A DNA stretch of 45,297 bases from Armatimonadota bacterium (GCA_029907315.1 JARYME010000012.1:1-45297), one strand, 5' to 3'. Positions 16,766-24,613 are shown, counted from the first letter of the stretch. Notes: generated from the letters alone by a model not told the origin. A program made the numbers and translations.

Positions 16766-17270
16766 ACACATTTCGCAGCCGCCGGCATTGGAATCAAGCG
16801 AAGAGCCCCATACAACAGCAACTGACGTTCACCTCTAGTGAACAACATTTCCCCGAAATATCCCGCCGACTTAATAGCAAAAGACCCGTTTTGCGGGCTT
16901 GTAATTATGGGAGAGAAAAAACCGAAACGTCCACCCGTGAACACCCAAGTAACCAAACGCGGTCAGATCAATTGATCGCCCGTGGACACCCAAGTGACCG
17001 CCAGCGGACAGTCCAACTGATCGCCAGCGAGCGGAACAATATAAGAAAAAGTAATTTATAAGTTGAGATACCAAGTACTTTGCAAAACGCAGTAACATCA
17101 TGCCAACACATATCGTCCATAGAATCAGCTCGGGCTAACCGCCCTCGCAACAAAACAACACCACACCCAGCCGCATACACTGTCTGAGCATGCACACGCG
17201 GCACCCCCGTAGGTGTTTCAGGAAGGTTTACCCATAGGAGCGTACAAGAAGGGAAGGTGAGGACGCAAAA
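16766..17270. other. Gene-free stretch between lysA and the DUF6599 gene
   Basis: I see no convincing gene here. It holds the perfect inverted repeat GTTCAC-N5-GTGAAC at 16827-16843, a small CCCG/CGGG hairpin near 16886-16898 followed on the minus strand by a few T residues, and a two-copy 45-bp tandem repeat. The ORFs listed on the minus strand at 16871 and 16968 lack ribosome-binding sites and look like chance reading of the repeat. Confidence 0.6.
16934..17023. repeat. Two tandem copies of a 45-bp imperfect repeat
   Basis: Unit 1 (16934-16978) and unit 2 (16979-17023) both start CCCGTG and end TTGATCG or CTGATCG; by eye 35 of 45 bases match. The unit is 15 codons long, so the minus-strand frame shows a 15-residue repeat ending in LGVHG. 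Differences include many non-synonymous changes, so coding is doubtful. Confidence 0.75.
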
Positions 17271-18158
17271 ATGCACTGCGTGATCAGCGTTATGCTGTTG
17301 CTAACTGCCCCCGGCGGGCTGGTTCTTCCTCAGGCTCCGTGCCCGGGCTGGACGGCTGGCCCCCAGAAAACTGTCTTGCCCTCCGGTATTTTCGACTACA
17401 TGGACGGAGCAGGCGAACTCTACCTGGGCTATGGATTCAGGAAGCTCTACGTCAGAGAGTATCGCAAGTCCGGTCAGCCAACCATAGTGTGTGAACTGTA
17501 CGAGCTGCCGACCGCGGCGGACGCTTTCGGGCTTTTTTCCTACGACCGAACCGGCGAGCCTCTCAAAATAGGCCAAGGAGCCGTCTACGCATCAGGACTG
17601 CTGCTGGCTTGGCACGGCAAATACTTCCTGCGTATTCTCGCCGACCGCGAGACCCCGGAATCCAAACAGTGCGCACTGGAGCTCGCTAAGCAGACGATCA
17701 AGCTGTGTGGCGCGCCGGGAAAGCCCCCGGCTGCACTGCAGTGGCTTCCCAAAGACAATCTGGACGCCGAGACAGTGCACTATTTTCACACCCATATGTG
17801 TCTGAACTACTTTCACTTTCTGGCGACTAAAAACATCCTCAATCTGTCCGGCAAGACAGAAGCGGTAATGGGAACATATAACGGGAAGCAAGGGAAGTCG
17901 CTTGCGCTGGTCGTAGGTTATCCCTCAGTTGACGAGGCACGCCGTGCGTGGGAGCAGTTTCGCAAGGTGTATTTGGCAGGTCTATCGCTCTCAGGACCGC
18001 ACTGCCTAGCAAAACTGGAAAACGGGAGGTGGGTTGCAGGCAGCCAAGTAGGGAGGAAGCTTGTGCTGGTGTTGGAGTCTCCGACGCGTGAGGATTGTTT
18101 GAAACTGATTGAGCAAATACTCGTCTGTAACGGTGCAAAAGGAGGGAAGAGGAGATGA
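17271..18158 (+). CDS. DUF6599-like exported protein
   Basis: A 295-residue protein with a short hydrophobic leader (1-20) that may be a signal peptide. The mature part contains FDYMDGAGELYLGYGFRKLYV, a motif I associate with the DUF6599 family, then YELPTAADAFGLFSYDR and a second related half. The biochemical role of the family is not known to me. The upstream AGGTGAGG fits the ATG at 17271. The TGA stop overlaps the start of the DUF362 gene as ATGA, so both are co-expressed and probably act together outside the cytoplasm. Confidence 0.72.
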   Translation: MHCVISVMLLLTAPGGLVLPQAPCPGWTAGPQKTVLPSGIFDYMDGAGELYLGYGFRKLYVREYRKSGQPTIVCELYELPTAADAFGLFSYDRTGEPLKIGQGAVYASGLLLAWHGKYFLRILADRETPESKQCALELAKQTIKLCGAPGKPPAALQWLPKDNLDAETVHYFHTHMCLNYFHFLATKNILNLSGKTEAVMGTYNGKQGKSLALVVGYPSVDEARRAWEQFRKVYLAGLSLSGPHCLAKLENGRWVAGSQVGRKLVLVLESPTREDCLKLIEQILVCNGAKGGKRR

Positions 18159-19036
18159 AAGGCGACGGCATTACAAGACGCGATTTTCTGAAGGGGACTG
18201 TTACGGGTGTTGCCGGTTTAGCGTTGGGTGCCGGTCTACCGACTGCCGGTGCCGAAACTGCGAAGAAGGGATCGCAGAGCGTGGTAGCCGTGGTGCGCTC
18301 CTCGGAGGCTCTGACTAGTGACATGCAGGTCAACGTCACCGTCTGTCGAAACCTGATCAGACAAGCAGTTATGCAAGCCGTGGGGACAGCCAATGCGAGC
18401 GCAGCTTGGAAGAAGCTCTTCAAGCCGACGGATGTAGTCGGCATCGTAACCAGCAAGGCCGTCAACCCTACGCATATGGAACTGGCGAACCTGGTAAAAG
18501 AAGAGCTCGCAGCCGTCGGTGTGTCCGAGCAGAACATTAAGTTCATCCAGCGCGAAACGGATCTGGTCAAGGAGTGCACCGCGCTGATTGCGCTGCCGGC
18601 ATTGAAGGCGCACTGGCTCACCGGTATTGGCACCGTGCTCAAGCTCTACATTATGTTCAGCGGGAAACCGTCGAACTACCACAATGAGAACAGCAGTAAG
18701 CTGGGCGAAATCTGGCAGATGGATTTCATAAAGGGCAAGACAAGATTGGTCTTGATCGACGCTCTGCGGCCGACGTGCGACAAAGGTCCGCAGGTGGACC
18801 CGCGGTATCAATGGGTTTATGGCGGGATTATTGCATCGACAGATCCCGTGGCTGCCGAAGCTGTCGGCCTTAAGATAATCCAAGCCAAGAGGGACGAAAT
18901 CAAAGGAGAGCCCTGGCCGCTGTCACCACCGCCTATATGCGTCGCGGCTGCCGACAAAGAATACAAGCTTGGCACTAGCGACCTAAGCAAGATACGGATC
19001 AAGAAACTCGGCTGGAACGAGGGTTGGCTGATCTAG
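18155..19036 (+). CDS. Tat-exported DUF362-family protein
   Basis: A 293-residue protein whose N-terminus TRRDFLKGTVTGVAGLALGAG is a twin-arginine signal, so it is exported folded. The body matches the DUF362 pattern: a phosphate-loop-like VVAVVRSSEAL start, LKAHWLTGIGTVLKLYIMF and STDPVAAEAVGLKII near the end. DUF362 proteins are often tied to iron-sulfur or cofactor enzymes, but no cysteine cluster is visible here. The start overlaps the preceding stop by 4 bases. Confidence 0.8.
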   Translation: MKGDGITRRDFLKGTVTGVAGLALGAGLPTAGAETAKKGSQSVVAVVRSSEALTSDMQVNVTVCRNLIRQAVMQAVGTANASAAWKKLFKPTDVVGIVTSKAVNPTHMELANLVKEELAAVGVSEQNIKFIQRETDLVKECTALIALPALKAHWLTGIGTVLKLYIMFSGKPSNYHNENSSKLGEIWQMDFIKGKTRLVLIDALRPTCDKGPQVDPRYQWVYGGIIASTDPVAAEAVGLKIIQAKRDEIKGEPWPLSPPPICVAAADKEYKLGTSDLSKIRIKKLGWNEGWLI

Positions 19037-19145
19037 GAAGCGATGCCGCATGTGGGTCTAATGCCGAACTCGGCCCGCCACGCTCTGGTTTCGCCGACGA
19101 CAGCAGCCCCCGCGCCGAATGCGCTTGCCTAAGTGCACTTGGTGT

Positions 19146-19194
19146 AATAAAATAGGGTGCGGGGCTCGCGAGCGGGCGAGGAAACGAGCCCCGC
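19146..19194 (-). terminator. Terminator of the B12-controlled surface operon
   Basis: On the minus strand a perfect 10-bp stem GCGGGGCTCG/CGAGCCCCGC with a 16-nt loop is followed by ACCCTATTTTATT. It sits 10 bases beyond the stop of the PEP-CTERM gene and closes the operon that begins at the cobalamin riboswitch. Confidence 0.75.
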
Positions 19195-19204
19195 GGGGTG
19201 TCGG

Positions 19205-19768
19205 CTACTTGCGGCGGAGGAGCTTGAAGACCGCAAGGCCGATTATCGGGAACGCGCCGCCAAGGGTTGAAGGCTCGGGCACCAATGGTACCTTTGGCGG
19301 CGTTCCTTGCTCAGGCCAAGGAGGCGAGAACGTCCAGCCGTCCCATGCGCCGTCGGCAAGCACGCGGTCTGAGCAACCTACCCAAGAGGATGCCCACGTC
19401 TCGCCGTCCGCGCTGTTCCAGTATTCCCACCAGCGGCTTGTTTGCCAGTTCTGGGGGTCGTAGTATCCGGCGAAGCCCTGATAGCTGATGCCGGTGATGA
19501 AAGGGCTTCCCCAGCTCATATCCACCGCAACATCCAGTTCCGTCGCATCTGCCACGGTCCTGATTAGGTCCCATCCGGTCTGTTGACCATCGAAACAGTA
19601 ACCGAACGCAAATGACTTGGCTCCGAAATCGACTACCAGGAGTGCTCGGCTGCTTCCCGCTCCGACCCAGCGCTCAACCAGAACCTGATCGAACGTCAGA
19701 CCGTGTGCAACCGAGGTCGATAGGACAAGAACAGCCAGCACCAAGAGCTTTATACTGTGCAGTTTCAA
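19205..19768 (-). CDS. PEP-CTERM surface protein of a family seen in cobalamin-regulated loci
   Basis: A 187-residue exported protein: a signal peptide (1-23), one compact domain, then a PEP-CTERM tail (VPEPST, hydrophobic helix, LLRRK). The domain motifs LVVDFGAKSFAFGYCFDG, TGWDLIRTVADA, ITGISYQG and WWEYW recall small surface proteins found next to B12 riboswitches in Bacteroidota and Planctomycetota; that recollection is unverified. The start is TTG with AAAGGAGG 9 bases upstream; the nearby ATG runs into a stop after three codons. It is the last gene of the riboswitch operon, and the PEP-CTERM tail suggests cell-surface anchoring by an exosortase system. Confidence 0.82.
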   Translation of the reverse strand: MKLHSIKLLVLAVLVLSTSVAHGLTFDQVLVERWVGAGSSRALLVVDFGAKSFAFGYCFDGQQTGWDLIRTVADATELDVAVDMSWGSPFITGISYQGFAGYYDPQNWQTSRWWEYWNSADGETWASSWVGCSDRVLADGAWDGWTFSPPWPEQGTPPKVPLVPEPSTLGGAFPIIGLAVFKLLRRK

Positions 19769-19797
19769 ACAACCATTCCTCCTTTCTTAGTGTTTCA

Positions 19798-20859
19798 CTA
19801 CCTCTGCTGGACCCCGAGCCAGGATGCTCGGATTACGCGTTCGCCTGCTTCGGTGTCGAGGGTACCCGTCACCAGAACTGTGCACCCGGCTTCCGCAGTC
19901 CGACCGGTAACTTTTATCGCCGCCGTGCGGTCGGCAGACTGTATGTAGCAGCAGTCGGCAAACTCAGCGGACCCAGCGGTAACGCAGCTCGGTCCGAGGG
20001 AGACCACCGCACCGTCAGGCAGATTCTTCGCCTCGCTTATGGTAAGCGGCTTTCTCACCCGGGCGAGTGCATCCACTTCACCTCCTTTGCTCGAGAGTTT
20101 TACGTAACGCACCCAGGCAAACCCGGACTGCGCCAGGTCGTACGCAGTGCCTCCTGCGGAACCCTTGTAGAGCTCTATGGCATCCGCCACATATAAGCCG
20201 GCGAAATTGCTGGGGGTAAGCGCAGGGTCAACAGGCTTCGTGGGATCCAGCTCACCGTCCCATGTGTGGGCTTCGCTGTTCCAAGCGAACGCATTTGTAG
20301 GCCAATAGCTGTCAGCTGTGGGCGCGGAGTATTCGTACCAGTTCGTACCGTCAGGACTGACCGCGACTACAACGCTCTCGCCGGTAACGGACGCGTTGTT
20401 GTTGACCCGATAGGTGGCCATGTCGGTATCGTATCGCACGTAGCCTGTTCCGACAAACGCAGCATTTCCGAACACGATGAAATCGAGCCCGTACCAGTTG
20501 GCTGGGTCGTCGCAGATAGGTGGGTCAAACTCTACGATTATCCGCCCCGGTGTGTTTGTGTTGCCGATGGTGACTATCAAGGGCGAACCGTCCGGGGCGG
20601 TATTCCACGCGCCGTAGACCATCGAGCAGGCATATGTTCCGCTCGGAACGCCTGGTCCGCCGGGCTCCTTGATCCATTTTGTGGGCGGTCCAAGCACCGC
20701 GTCCGGAACACCGTAGATGCCTGCACCGAGGTTGGAATAGTCGACCACCCTCGCTGCAAAATCGGCTGCACCGACGGACAACCCGACGAGTGCGCCTAAC
20801 AAACCAACTATGAACGCGGTGAACACGAGCTTTCTGAAAACTTGCCGCGGCAGTATCAC
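19798..20859 (-). CDS. Secreted surface protein (VFGNAF-type domain plus C-terminal OB-like domain)
   Basis: About 353 residues with a signal peptide (hydrophobic stretch FTAFIVGLLGALVGLSVGA). The main domain contains the patterns AVLGPP, GRIIVEFDPPICDD, DFIVFGNAAF and VVAVSPDGTNWYEYS. These match a beta-sandwich family I remember beside small TGWDML-type proteins in B12-linked surface loci. The last 85 residues (TISEAKNLPDGAVVSL, YIQSADRTAAIKV) look like an OB-fold-like domain. There is no PEP-CTERM tail. The ORF track uses GTG at 20868, overlapping the previous stop; GTG at 20859 has GAGGTGA at a better distance and is preferred. Confidence 0.75.
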   Translation of the reverse strand: MILPRQVFRKLVFTAFIVGLLGALVGLSVGAADFAARVVDYSNLGAGIYGVPDAVLGPPTKWIKEPGGPGVPSGTYACSMVYGAWNTAPDGSPLIVTIGNTNTPGRIIVEFDPPICDDPANWYGLDFIVFGNAAFVGTGYVRYDTDMATYRVNNNASVTGESVVVAVSPDGTNWYEYSAPTADSYWPTNAFAWNSEAHTWDGELDPTKPVDPALTPSNFAGLYVADAIELYKGSAGGTAYDLAQSGFAWVRYVKLSSKGGEVDALARVRKPLTISEAKNLPDGAVVSLGPSCVTAGSAEFADCCYIQSADRTAAIKVTGRTAEAGCTVLVTGTLDTEAGERVIRASWLGVQQR

Positions 20860-20864
20860 GTGAA

Positions 20865-21617
20865 TCACCTCAATGAATATGCCGAGTCGTCGTCAGAAAG
20901 GGCGCCGCACTCGGGCTCTTTGGAATCGTATTTATACTTCTTGTTCGATCGCGCCACGTGCCCGTCGGCATAAGCTATATTGGCGAAACCGCCGTGCCTA
21001 AAATGCACTTTTCCCGCAGAGAACAGCGGGTCGCTCGGAGCCCGCAGGAAATTCTGTGCGCTGACGGGGTTTCCGAACCCGCCGTCCGCAAAGACCACTT
21101 TTCTCGACGGGCGAGCTATCTGCCCAACGAAACACGGGGGTATGCCCACTGCTGGGTCGCCGCCGATGTAGGTAGTGTTGTAGGCGTAACCGGTGTATGG
21201 CCTGCCCCAGCCGTTACCGACAAAGGAAGGGCAGCTATTGATTTGATGGTTTTTGGTGTAACGTGCGAGGAGTCCAAACGTGTAATCCGGCGGCGATGAG
21301 GACCATCGCAGCACAAAATCCCAAGCATACTCGGTATTTGTGTTCCAGTCGAAATAGTATGACGGGCAGGCGCGGCCGGAGTTATCGTCGGCGTAGAGCG
21401 TCCACGCGGATATGAGCTGTTTGAGGTTCGAAGCGCATTTGGTCTGACGAGCGCTTTCCTTGGCTGTGGTCACTATGGGCACCATCACTGCCACAACCAC
21501 GGCGATGATGGCAACAACCACAAGGAGCTCAATAAGACTAAAACCGAAACGGGCTCTCAGCCCATCCCGGATATACCTTTGGCCAAGAGCCCGACTGCTA
21601 CGCTGCTCGACCGTCAT
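20865..21617 (-). CDS. Prepilin-type protein with H-X9-DG motif, first gene after the cobalamin riboswitch
   Basis: A 250-residue protein of the type II secretion/type IV pilin superfamily. The leader ends with [22 protein letters not shown], the prepilin peptidase site followed by the N-methylation segment. The C-terminal part has [14 protein letters not shown], an exact H-X9-DG motif. The ORF track starts at 21776, inside the riboswitch; the real start is ATG at 21617, with GGAGG 5 bases upstream and 33 bases after the aptamer. The next gene follows at once, so all three are presumably silenced by B12. Confidence 0.88.
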   Translation of the reverse strand: MTVEQRSSRALGQRYIRDGLRARFGFSLIELLVVVAIIAVVVAVMVPIVTTAKESARQTKCASNLKQLISAWTLYADDNSGRACPSYYFDWNTNTEYAWDFVLRWSSSPPDYTFGLLARYTKNHQINSCPSFVGNGWGRPYTGYAYNTTYIGGDPAVGIPPCFVGQIARPSRKVVFADGGFGNPVSAQNFLRAPSDPLFSAGKVHFRHGGFANIAYADGHVARSNKKYKYDSKEPECGALSDDDSAYSLR

Positions 21618-21650
21618 CTTTGCCTCCGAAGATGAACCGTTCGAATGCTC

Positions 21651-21796
21651 GTAGGGCAGGTCTTCTGACTTCCGGATCACCCTACCCCGGCCCCTTCCCA
21701 TCCGTCGTTGACCACGGACAGTGGATATGGCCGGCTCGTCCCCGGTTACAGCGGCGGGCCCGTGACGGATTTTCACCGTCTTCCCTAGAGCCCTAC
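21651..21796 (-). ncRNA. Cobalamin (B12) riboswitch
   Basis: Read on the minus strand, the P1 stem pairs GTAGGGC with GCCCTAC. Inside are GGTGAAAATCC, the core CGCCGCTGTAACC, a CCACTG, GATGGGAAGG, and the B12 box AGTCAGAAGACCTGCC (21655-21670) in the canonical order. These are the conserved elements of the RF00174 class that binds cobalamin. No terminator follows; the ribosome-binding site of the first gene lies about 25 bases downstream, so translational control is most likely. Confidence 0.95.
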
Positions 21797-21826
21797 AAGC
21801 GAACAGTATTCACTTTTGCCGCTATT

Positions 21827-21855
21827 AGTGTATCAGCGGAGAGTTGCCGTGTCAA
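21827..21855 (-). promoter_or_regulatory. Promoter of the cobalamin riboswitch operon
   Basis: On the minus strand TTGACA, a 17-nt spacer and TACACT lie just upstream of the aptamer, predicting a start near 21820, about 24 bases before P1. The phosphodiester glycosidase upstream ends at 21896, so the operon has its own promoter. Confidence 0.7.
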
Positions 21856-21895
21856 TCGGTATCTTCGAACTATTTTTTGGGGAAGAGAGAGGCGG

Positions 21896-22693
21896 TTAGC
21901 GCGCCTGAGCTTTAGCCAGCACTTCCGGTGGCGCGAGGACGTTCTTCGCGGCGTTGTAAGCCTCAAGGCTGGAATAAACGACCAGGCAGTTAGTAAGCGT
22001 TCGACCCGGCACCGCCAGGTAGCGTCCCTGGTAATAGAGTGCCGTGGAGGAACCCCCGTCGAGCAGCACGGCATCCTTGGTTTTGAGCTGAATCAAGAGC
22101 TTTGCCAGGTCGTAAAGCGAGGCTCTTCGATTGATGCAAACGAGGAGCAGTTTACCAGCATCAGTTATGCCCACAGCCGTGCGCCTGGTTGAGACAAGTA
22201 GTGATCGACGAAATCCCTCGTGTTTCAGCGCGATTGCGATTTTGCCGTTGGAGACCAAGGTCGGTCCCGCACACAGAACAGTTTCGCAGCCCTGCCAGCC
22301 AGTTTGCCGACCGGTTTTGAGAGGGATTATTTTCGCGTTGTTGTTCTGGTCGATGGTGAGCGCAGATCCGATAACGCCCGAATAGACAAGGGTGCCAAAA
22401 AGGGCAATATCTCCGGTGGGCTTTAGGCTTTTGGTGTCGAAAAACGTACCGGTAATCGCGGCATAGGGCCGCGTGCGAGCTATCATCGACTTAAACGTTT
22501 CGGCACTTCCCGTACCGCCCGCGGCGAGTGCAACCGATACCTTCACATTCGGATCCTGTAGATTCACGGTTACCACGTGCGCCGCGATATGGCGGTAACG
22601 CACGCGTTCGTATGCTATGCTGGGCGTTTGAGAGGCGTATGAGGCTGTGTACCCGAGCAGAATCGACATAACGGCAAGTGCTCTCCTCATCAT
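21896..22693 (-). CDS. Secreted phosphodiester glycosidase (NAGPA/DUF2233) family protein
   Basis: A 265-residue protein with a signal peptide (1-21). The domain shows the NAGPA hallmarks: an N-terminal VVTVNLQDPNVKVSVALA strand pair, AAITGTFFD, RRTAVGITDAGKLLLV and DAVLLDGGSSTALYYQGRYLAVPGR. The family includes the mammalian uncovering enzyme that removes N-acetylglucosamine from phosphodiesters and bacterial proteins acting on envelope polymers; the substrate here is unknown. GGAGGAG 5-6 bases upstream fits the ATG at 22693; a second ATG follows directly. Confidence 0.87.
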   Translation of the reverse strand: MMRRALAVMSILLGYTASYASQTPSIAYERVRYRHIAAHVVTVNLQDPNVKVSVALAAGGTGSAETFKSMIARTRPYAAITGTFFDTKSLKPTGDIALFGTLVYSGVIGSALTIDQNNNAKIIPLKTGRQTGWQGCETVLCAGPTLVSNGKIAIALKHEGFRRSLLVSTRRTAVGITDAGKLLLVCINRRASLYDLAKLLIQLKTKDAVLLDGGSSTALYYQGRYLAVPGRTLTNCLVVYSSLEAYNAAKNVLAPPEVLAKAQAR

Positions 22694-22849
22694 GACGCTC
22701 CTCCTCGGGCAGCAGACTACACTGAAGCAACCTGCATAACCGATGCCCAGAAGCCTTAGGAACGCCCGTACAATTGCCGGTTTGAACTGAAAACAGGTAT
22801 TTATGCGGGGTGCCTATGCGCGGGCAGCGCATTCACGCGAGTGGAGGAT

Positions 22850-22910
22850 CTGGTAGAATTACCTGATTTTCCGGGGATCACTTGACTAGGCGTCCAACCG
22901 ATGGTAACCT
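22850..22910 (+). promoter_or_regulatory. Promoter with upstream GAATTACCTG element
   Basis: CTGGTAGAATTACCTG (22850-22865), a 16-nt gap, TTGACT (22882-22887), a 17-nt spacer and TAACCT (22905-22910). The element, gap and -35 recur with the same spacing before the PEP-CTERM gene at 24011. The -10 is weak, suggesting activator dependence. The rest of 22694-22849 shows nothing I can name. Confidence 0.5.
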
Positions 22911-22984
22911 CCAAGTAGAGGGGACGTGTTTTGCGCTCTGAAGCTCCGTGCAAATAAGGGCGCAACCGTTTACCGACAAGACCA

Positions 22985-23013
22985 GCCGCCACCTTGGAAT
23001 GCCAAGGTGCGGC
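22985..23013 (+). other. Strong hairpin in the leader of the PEP-CTERM gene
   Basis: CACCTTGG-AATG-CCAAGGTG, extended by GCCG/CGGC with one bulged C, gives a 12-bp stem about 40 bases before the start codon. No T-run follows, so it is more likely an mRNA stabiliser or regulatory structure than a terminator. Confidence 0.6.
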
Positions 23014-23053
23014 AGCAGATTCTATCATTTCCGAGTGAAAGGAGGGAAGAAAG

Positions 23054-23782
23054 ATGAGAATGGTTTTGGCTTTGCTCGTCGTGTTGGCAGTGGCAATCGC
23101 CCCTGCCGGTGCCCAGGTACTGCTGTTTGAGGACTGGGAGACCGGAACGGACGGGTGGACGGATTACGGGTCTGGTCCGTTCGCAACCCTGGACAACACC
23201 CAGAACACGACACCCGGAGGCCAGTGGTCGCTGAAGACTGCGGATAACGCTACGACAAACTACACCAACGCGAAGGATTACGTTTGGGCGACCGAAAGTC
23301 CGAAGCTGTGGGTAGTATCCTGGAACTTTATGCACAAGTCGACGACCACACGCGAGTATCTGCAGATCCACAGCTACAGTGGCGGAGGCGGCAGCGGCAG
23401 TCTCCAGCAGCTCATAAGCTTGGGCGTATACAACGCTTCGCCTGCGGATACCACGAAGTACAACTTCCGAGTGGCTGTAGGAAGCGTAAACTGGGGTAAC
23501 ACCACGATAGCCCGTGTGCCGAACGTATGGCACTCCATGAAGGTCGAGCAGTTCCTGGACGGGACGATCAACTTCTGGATCGATGGCCAGCTCGGCGCGA
23601 CTGCCACCACGACGGCGGTGTACGGGATTACCCGAATCAGAGTGGGTTCGGGCTTGACGAACAACAACGCCGGTGCGTGGTATGACGACATCAAGGTGGA
23701 AATCGTTCCGGAGCCGGGCAGCCTGGTAGCACTCGGCACGGGCCTGATCGCCTTGGTGGGCGCGCGCCGCAGAAGGGCGTAG
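23054..23782 (+). CDS. PEP-CTERM surface protein with a lectin-like beta-sandwich domain
   Basis: A 242-residue exported protein. Residues 1-20 are a signal peptide. The body begins LFEDWETGTDGWTDYGSGPF, the usual start of a laminin-G/concanavalin-like domain, and shows VPNVWHSMKVEQFLDGTINFWIDG and WYDDIKVEIVPEPG, typical for that fold. A PEP-CTERM tail (VPEPGS, hydrophobic helix, ARRRRA) ends it. The RBS AAAGGAGGG lies just upstream of the ATG. The gene is alone between its promoter and a strong terminator. Confidence 0.87.
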   Translation: MRMVLALLVVLAVAIAPAGAQVLLFEDWETGTDGWTDYGSGPFATLDNTQNTTPGGQWSLKTADNATTNYTNAKDYVWATESPKLWVVSWNFMHKSTTTREYLQIHSYSGGGGSGSLQQLISLGVYNASPADTTKYNFRVAVGSVNWGNTTIARVPNVWHSMKVEQFLDGTINFWIDGQLGATATTTAVYGITRIRVGSGLTNNNAGAWYDDIKVEIVPEPGSLVALGTGLIALVGARRRRA

Positions 23783-23809
23783 ACTCAATATTTGGTAAGG
23801 CTTCGAAGG

Positions 23810-23840
23810 GCCGCTGGTCATAGCGACTGGCGGCTTTTTT
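23810..23840 (+). terminator. Rho-independent terminator
   Basis: The stem GCCGCTGGTC/GACTGGCGGC has 10 pairs including two G-U, followed immediately by TTTTTT. It closes the transcript of the PEP-CTERM gene at 23054. Confidence 0.85.
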
Positions 23841-23874
23841 ACGCGATCTTCAGCGAGTGCTCACCATACTGTGC

Positions 23875-23929
23875 GAATTACCTGTTTTGACGGTTGACAC
23901 TTGACTGCGCGCACGCAGCGTGTTAGAGT
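23875..23929 (+). promoter_or_regulatory. Promoter with upstream GAATTACCTG element
   Basis: GAATTACCTG (23875-23884), a 16-nt gap, TTGACT (23901-23906), a 17-nt spacer and TAGAGT (23924-23929). It is laid out exactly like the promoter at 22850 and drives the next PEP-CTERM gene. A second TTGACA lies at 23894. The leader carries TACCGGTGTG, also present at 2613. Confidence 0.55.
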
Positions 23930-24010
23930 GCGATTGGAAGCAAAGAGGCTGTACCGGTGTGGGCAGTCTTCACAAACTGACGGCAAATCCCAGAGGGAAA
24001 GGAGGAAAAG

Positions 24011-24613
24011 ATGAAAAGGCACGTATTCTGTTTGAGCCTGTGCGTGCTGCTGCTTGGGACGGTAGGCGCATGGGCGGGAGTTGGTGACTCCTGGATAACG
24101 GAAGTGCGCGACACAACCGGCGCACTCAACCCGTATTGGGTGGAATCCGGAGTGTGGGCAAATTCCAGTGCGAACAGCACGGCTCCTGGTTGCCAGCCGG
24201 GCGGTTCCAGATACGCCAGCACTTATCGAAGCGTGGCTGGTCTGAAGGAGGTAACCGTCCACATGGACATACCGGATCCCGGAACGTACGAAGTCTTCGT
24301 AACTTGGGGAACCGGCGCTAACAGGAGATCACCCATCGCCCACTACGTGTACGACGTGAACGGCACTGTTCTTAACCTCGTCGACCAGGCGGCCACCGCG
24401 AATGTGTGGGTCTCGCTGGGAACGTACGCGTTCAACGCGGGCACGAAAGTGCCCATCCTCAAGATCAGCAACGACAGCATCGATGTAAGCGGAAGCATGT
24501 ACGCGGACGCCGTGAAGCTGACGTGCGTATCGATCATACCTGAGCCCGGAAGCATAATCGCACTCGGCACGGGTCTGATCGGTCTGATCGGGTTCGCGCG
24601 GCGACGCAAGTAG
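24011..24613 (+). CDS. PEP-CTERM surface protein with a golvesin-like domain
   Basis: A 200-residue exported protein: a signal peptide (1-22), then a single beta-sandwich resembling the golvesin C-terminal-like domain (VESGVWANSS, YASTYRSVAG, PDPGTYEVFVTWGTGANRRS, WVSLGTYAFNAG, YADAVKLTCV), which is often a carbohydrate-binding module, then the PEP-CTERM tail (IPEPGS, hydrophobic helix, ARRRK). AAAGGAGGA precedes the ATG. Its tail is very like that of the PEP-CTERM gene at 23054, implying the same sorting enzyme. It is a single-gene unit with its own promoter and terminator. Confidence 0.87.
   Translation: MKRHVFCLSLCVLLLGTVGAWAGVGDSWITEVRDTTGALNPYWVESGVWANSSANSTAPGCQPGGSRYASTYRSVAGLKEVTVHMDIPDPGTYEVFVTWGTGANRRSPIAHYVYDVNGTVLNLVDQAATANVWVSLGTYAFNAGTKVPILKISNDSIDVSGSMYADAVKLTCVSIIPEPGSIIALGTGLIGLIGFARRRK

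Noticed and set aside
16740-16920. Possible lysine (L-box) riboswitch upstream of lysA because of AGAGGTGAACG
   Set aside because: The remaining L-box elements are missing or out of order, and AGAGG is simply the loop of the inverted repeat GTTCAC-N5-GTGAAC; the likely promoter is also downstream of it.
16934-17023. CRISPR array
   Set aside because: Only two adjoining imperfect copies with no unique spacers; no cas genes anywhere in the window.
16871-17276. Minus-strand ORFs over the 45-bp repeat, including a 15-residue repeat ending LGVHG
   Set aside because: No RBS, no conserved family, and the repeat units differ by many amino-acid-changing substitutions; treated as non-coding repeat.
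23930-24010. Cyclic di-GMP-I riboswitch before a PEP-CTERM gene because of GGCAAA and ACCGGT words
   Set aside because: The conserved three-way arrangement of the GEMM aptamer cannot be drawn; only isolated short words match.
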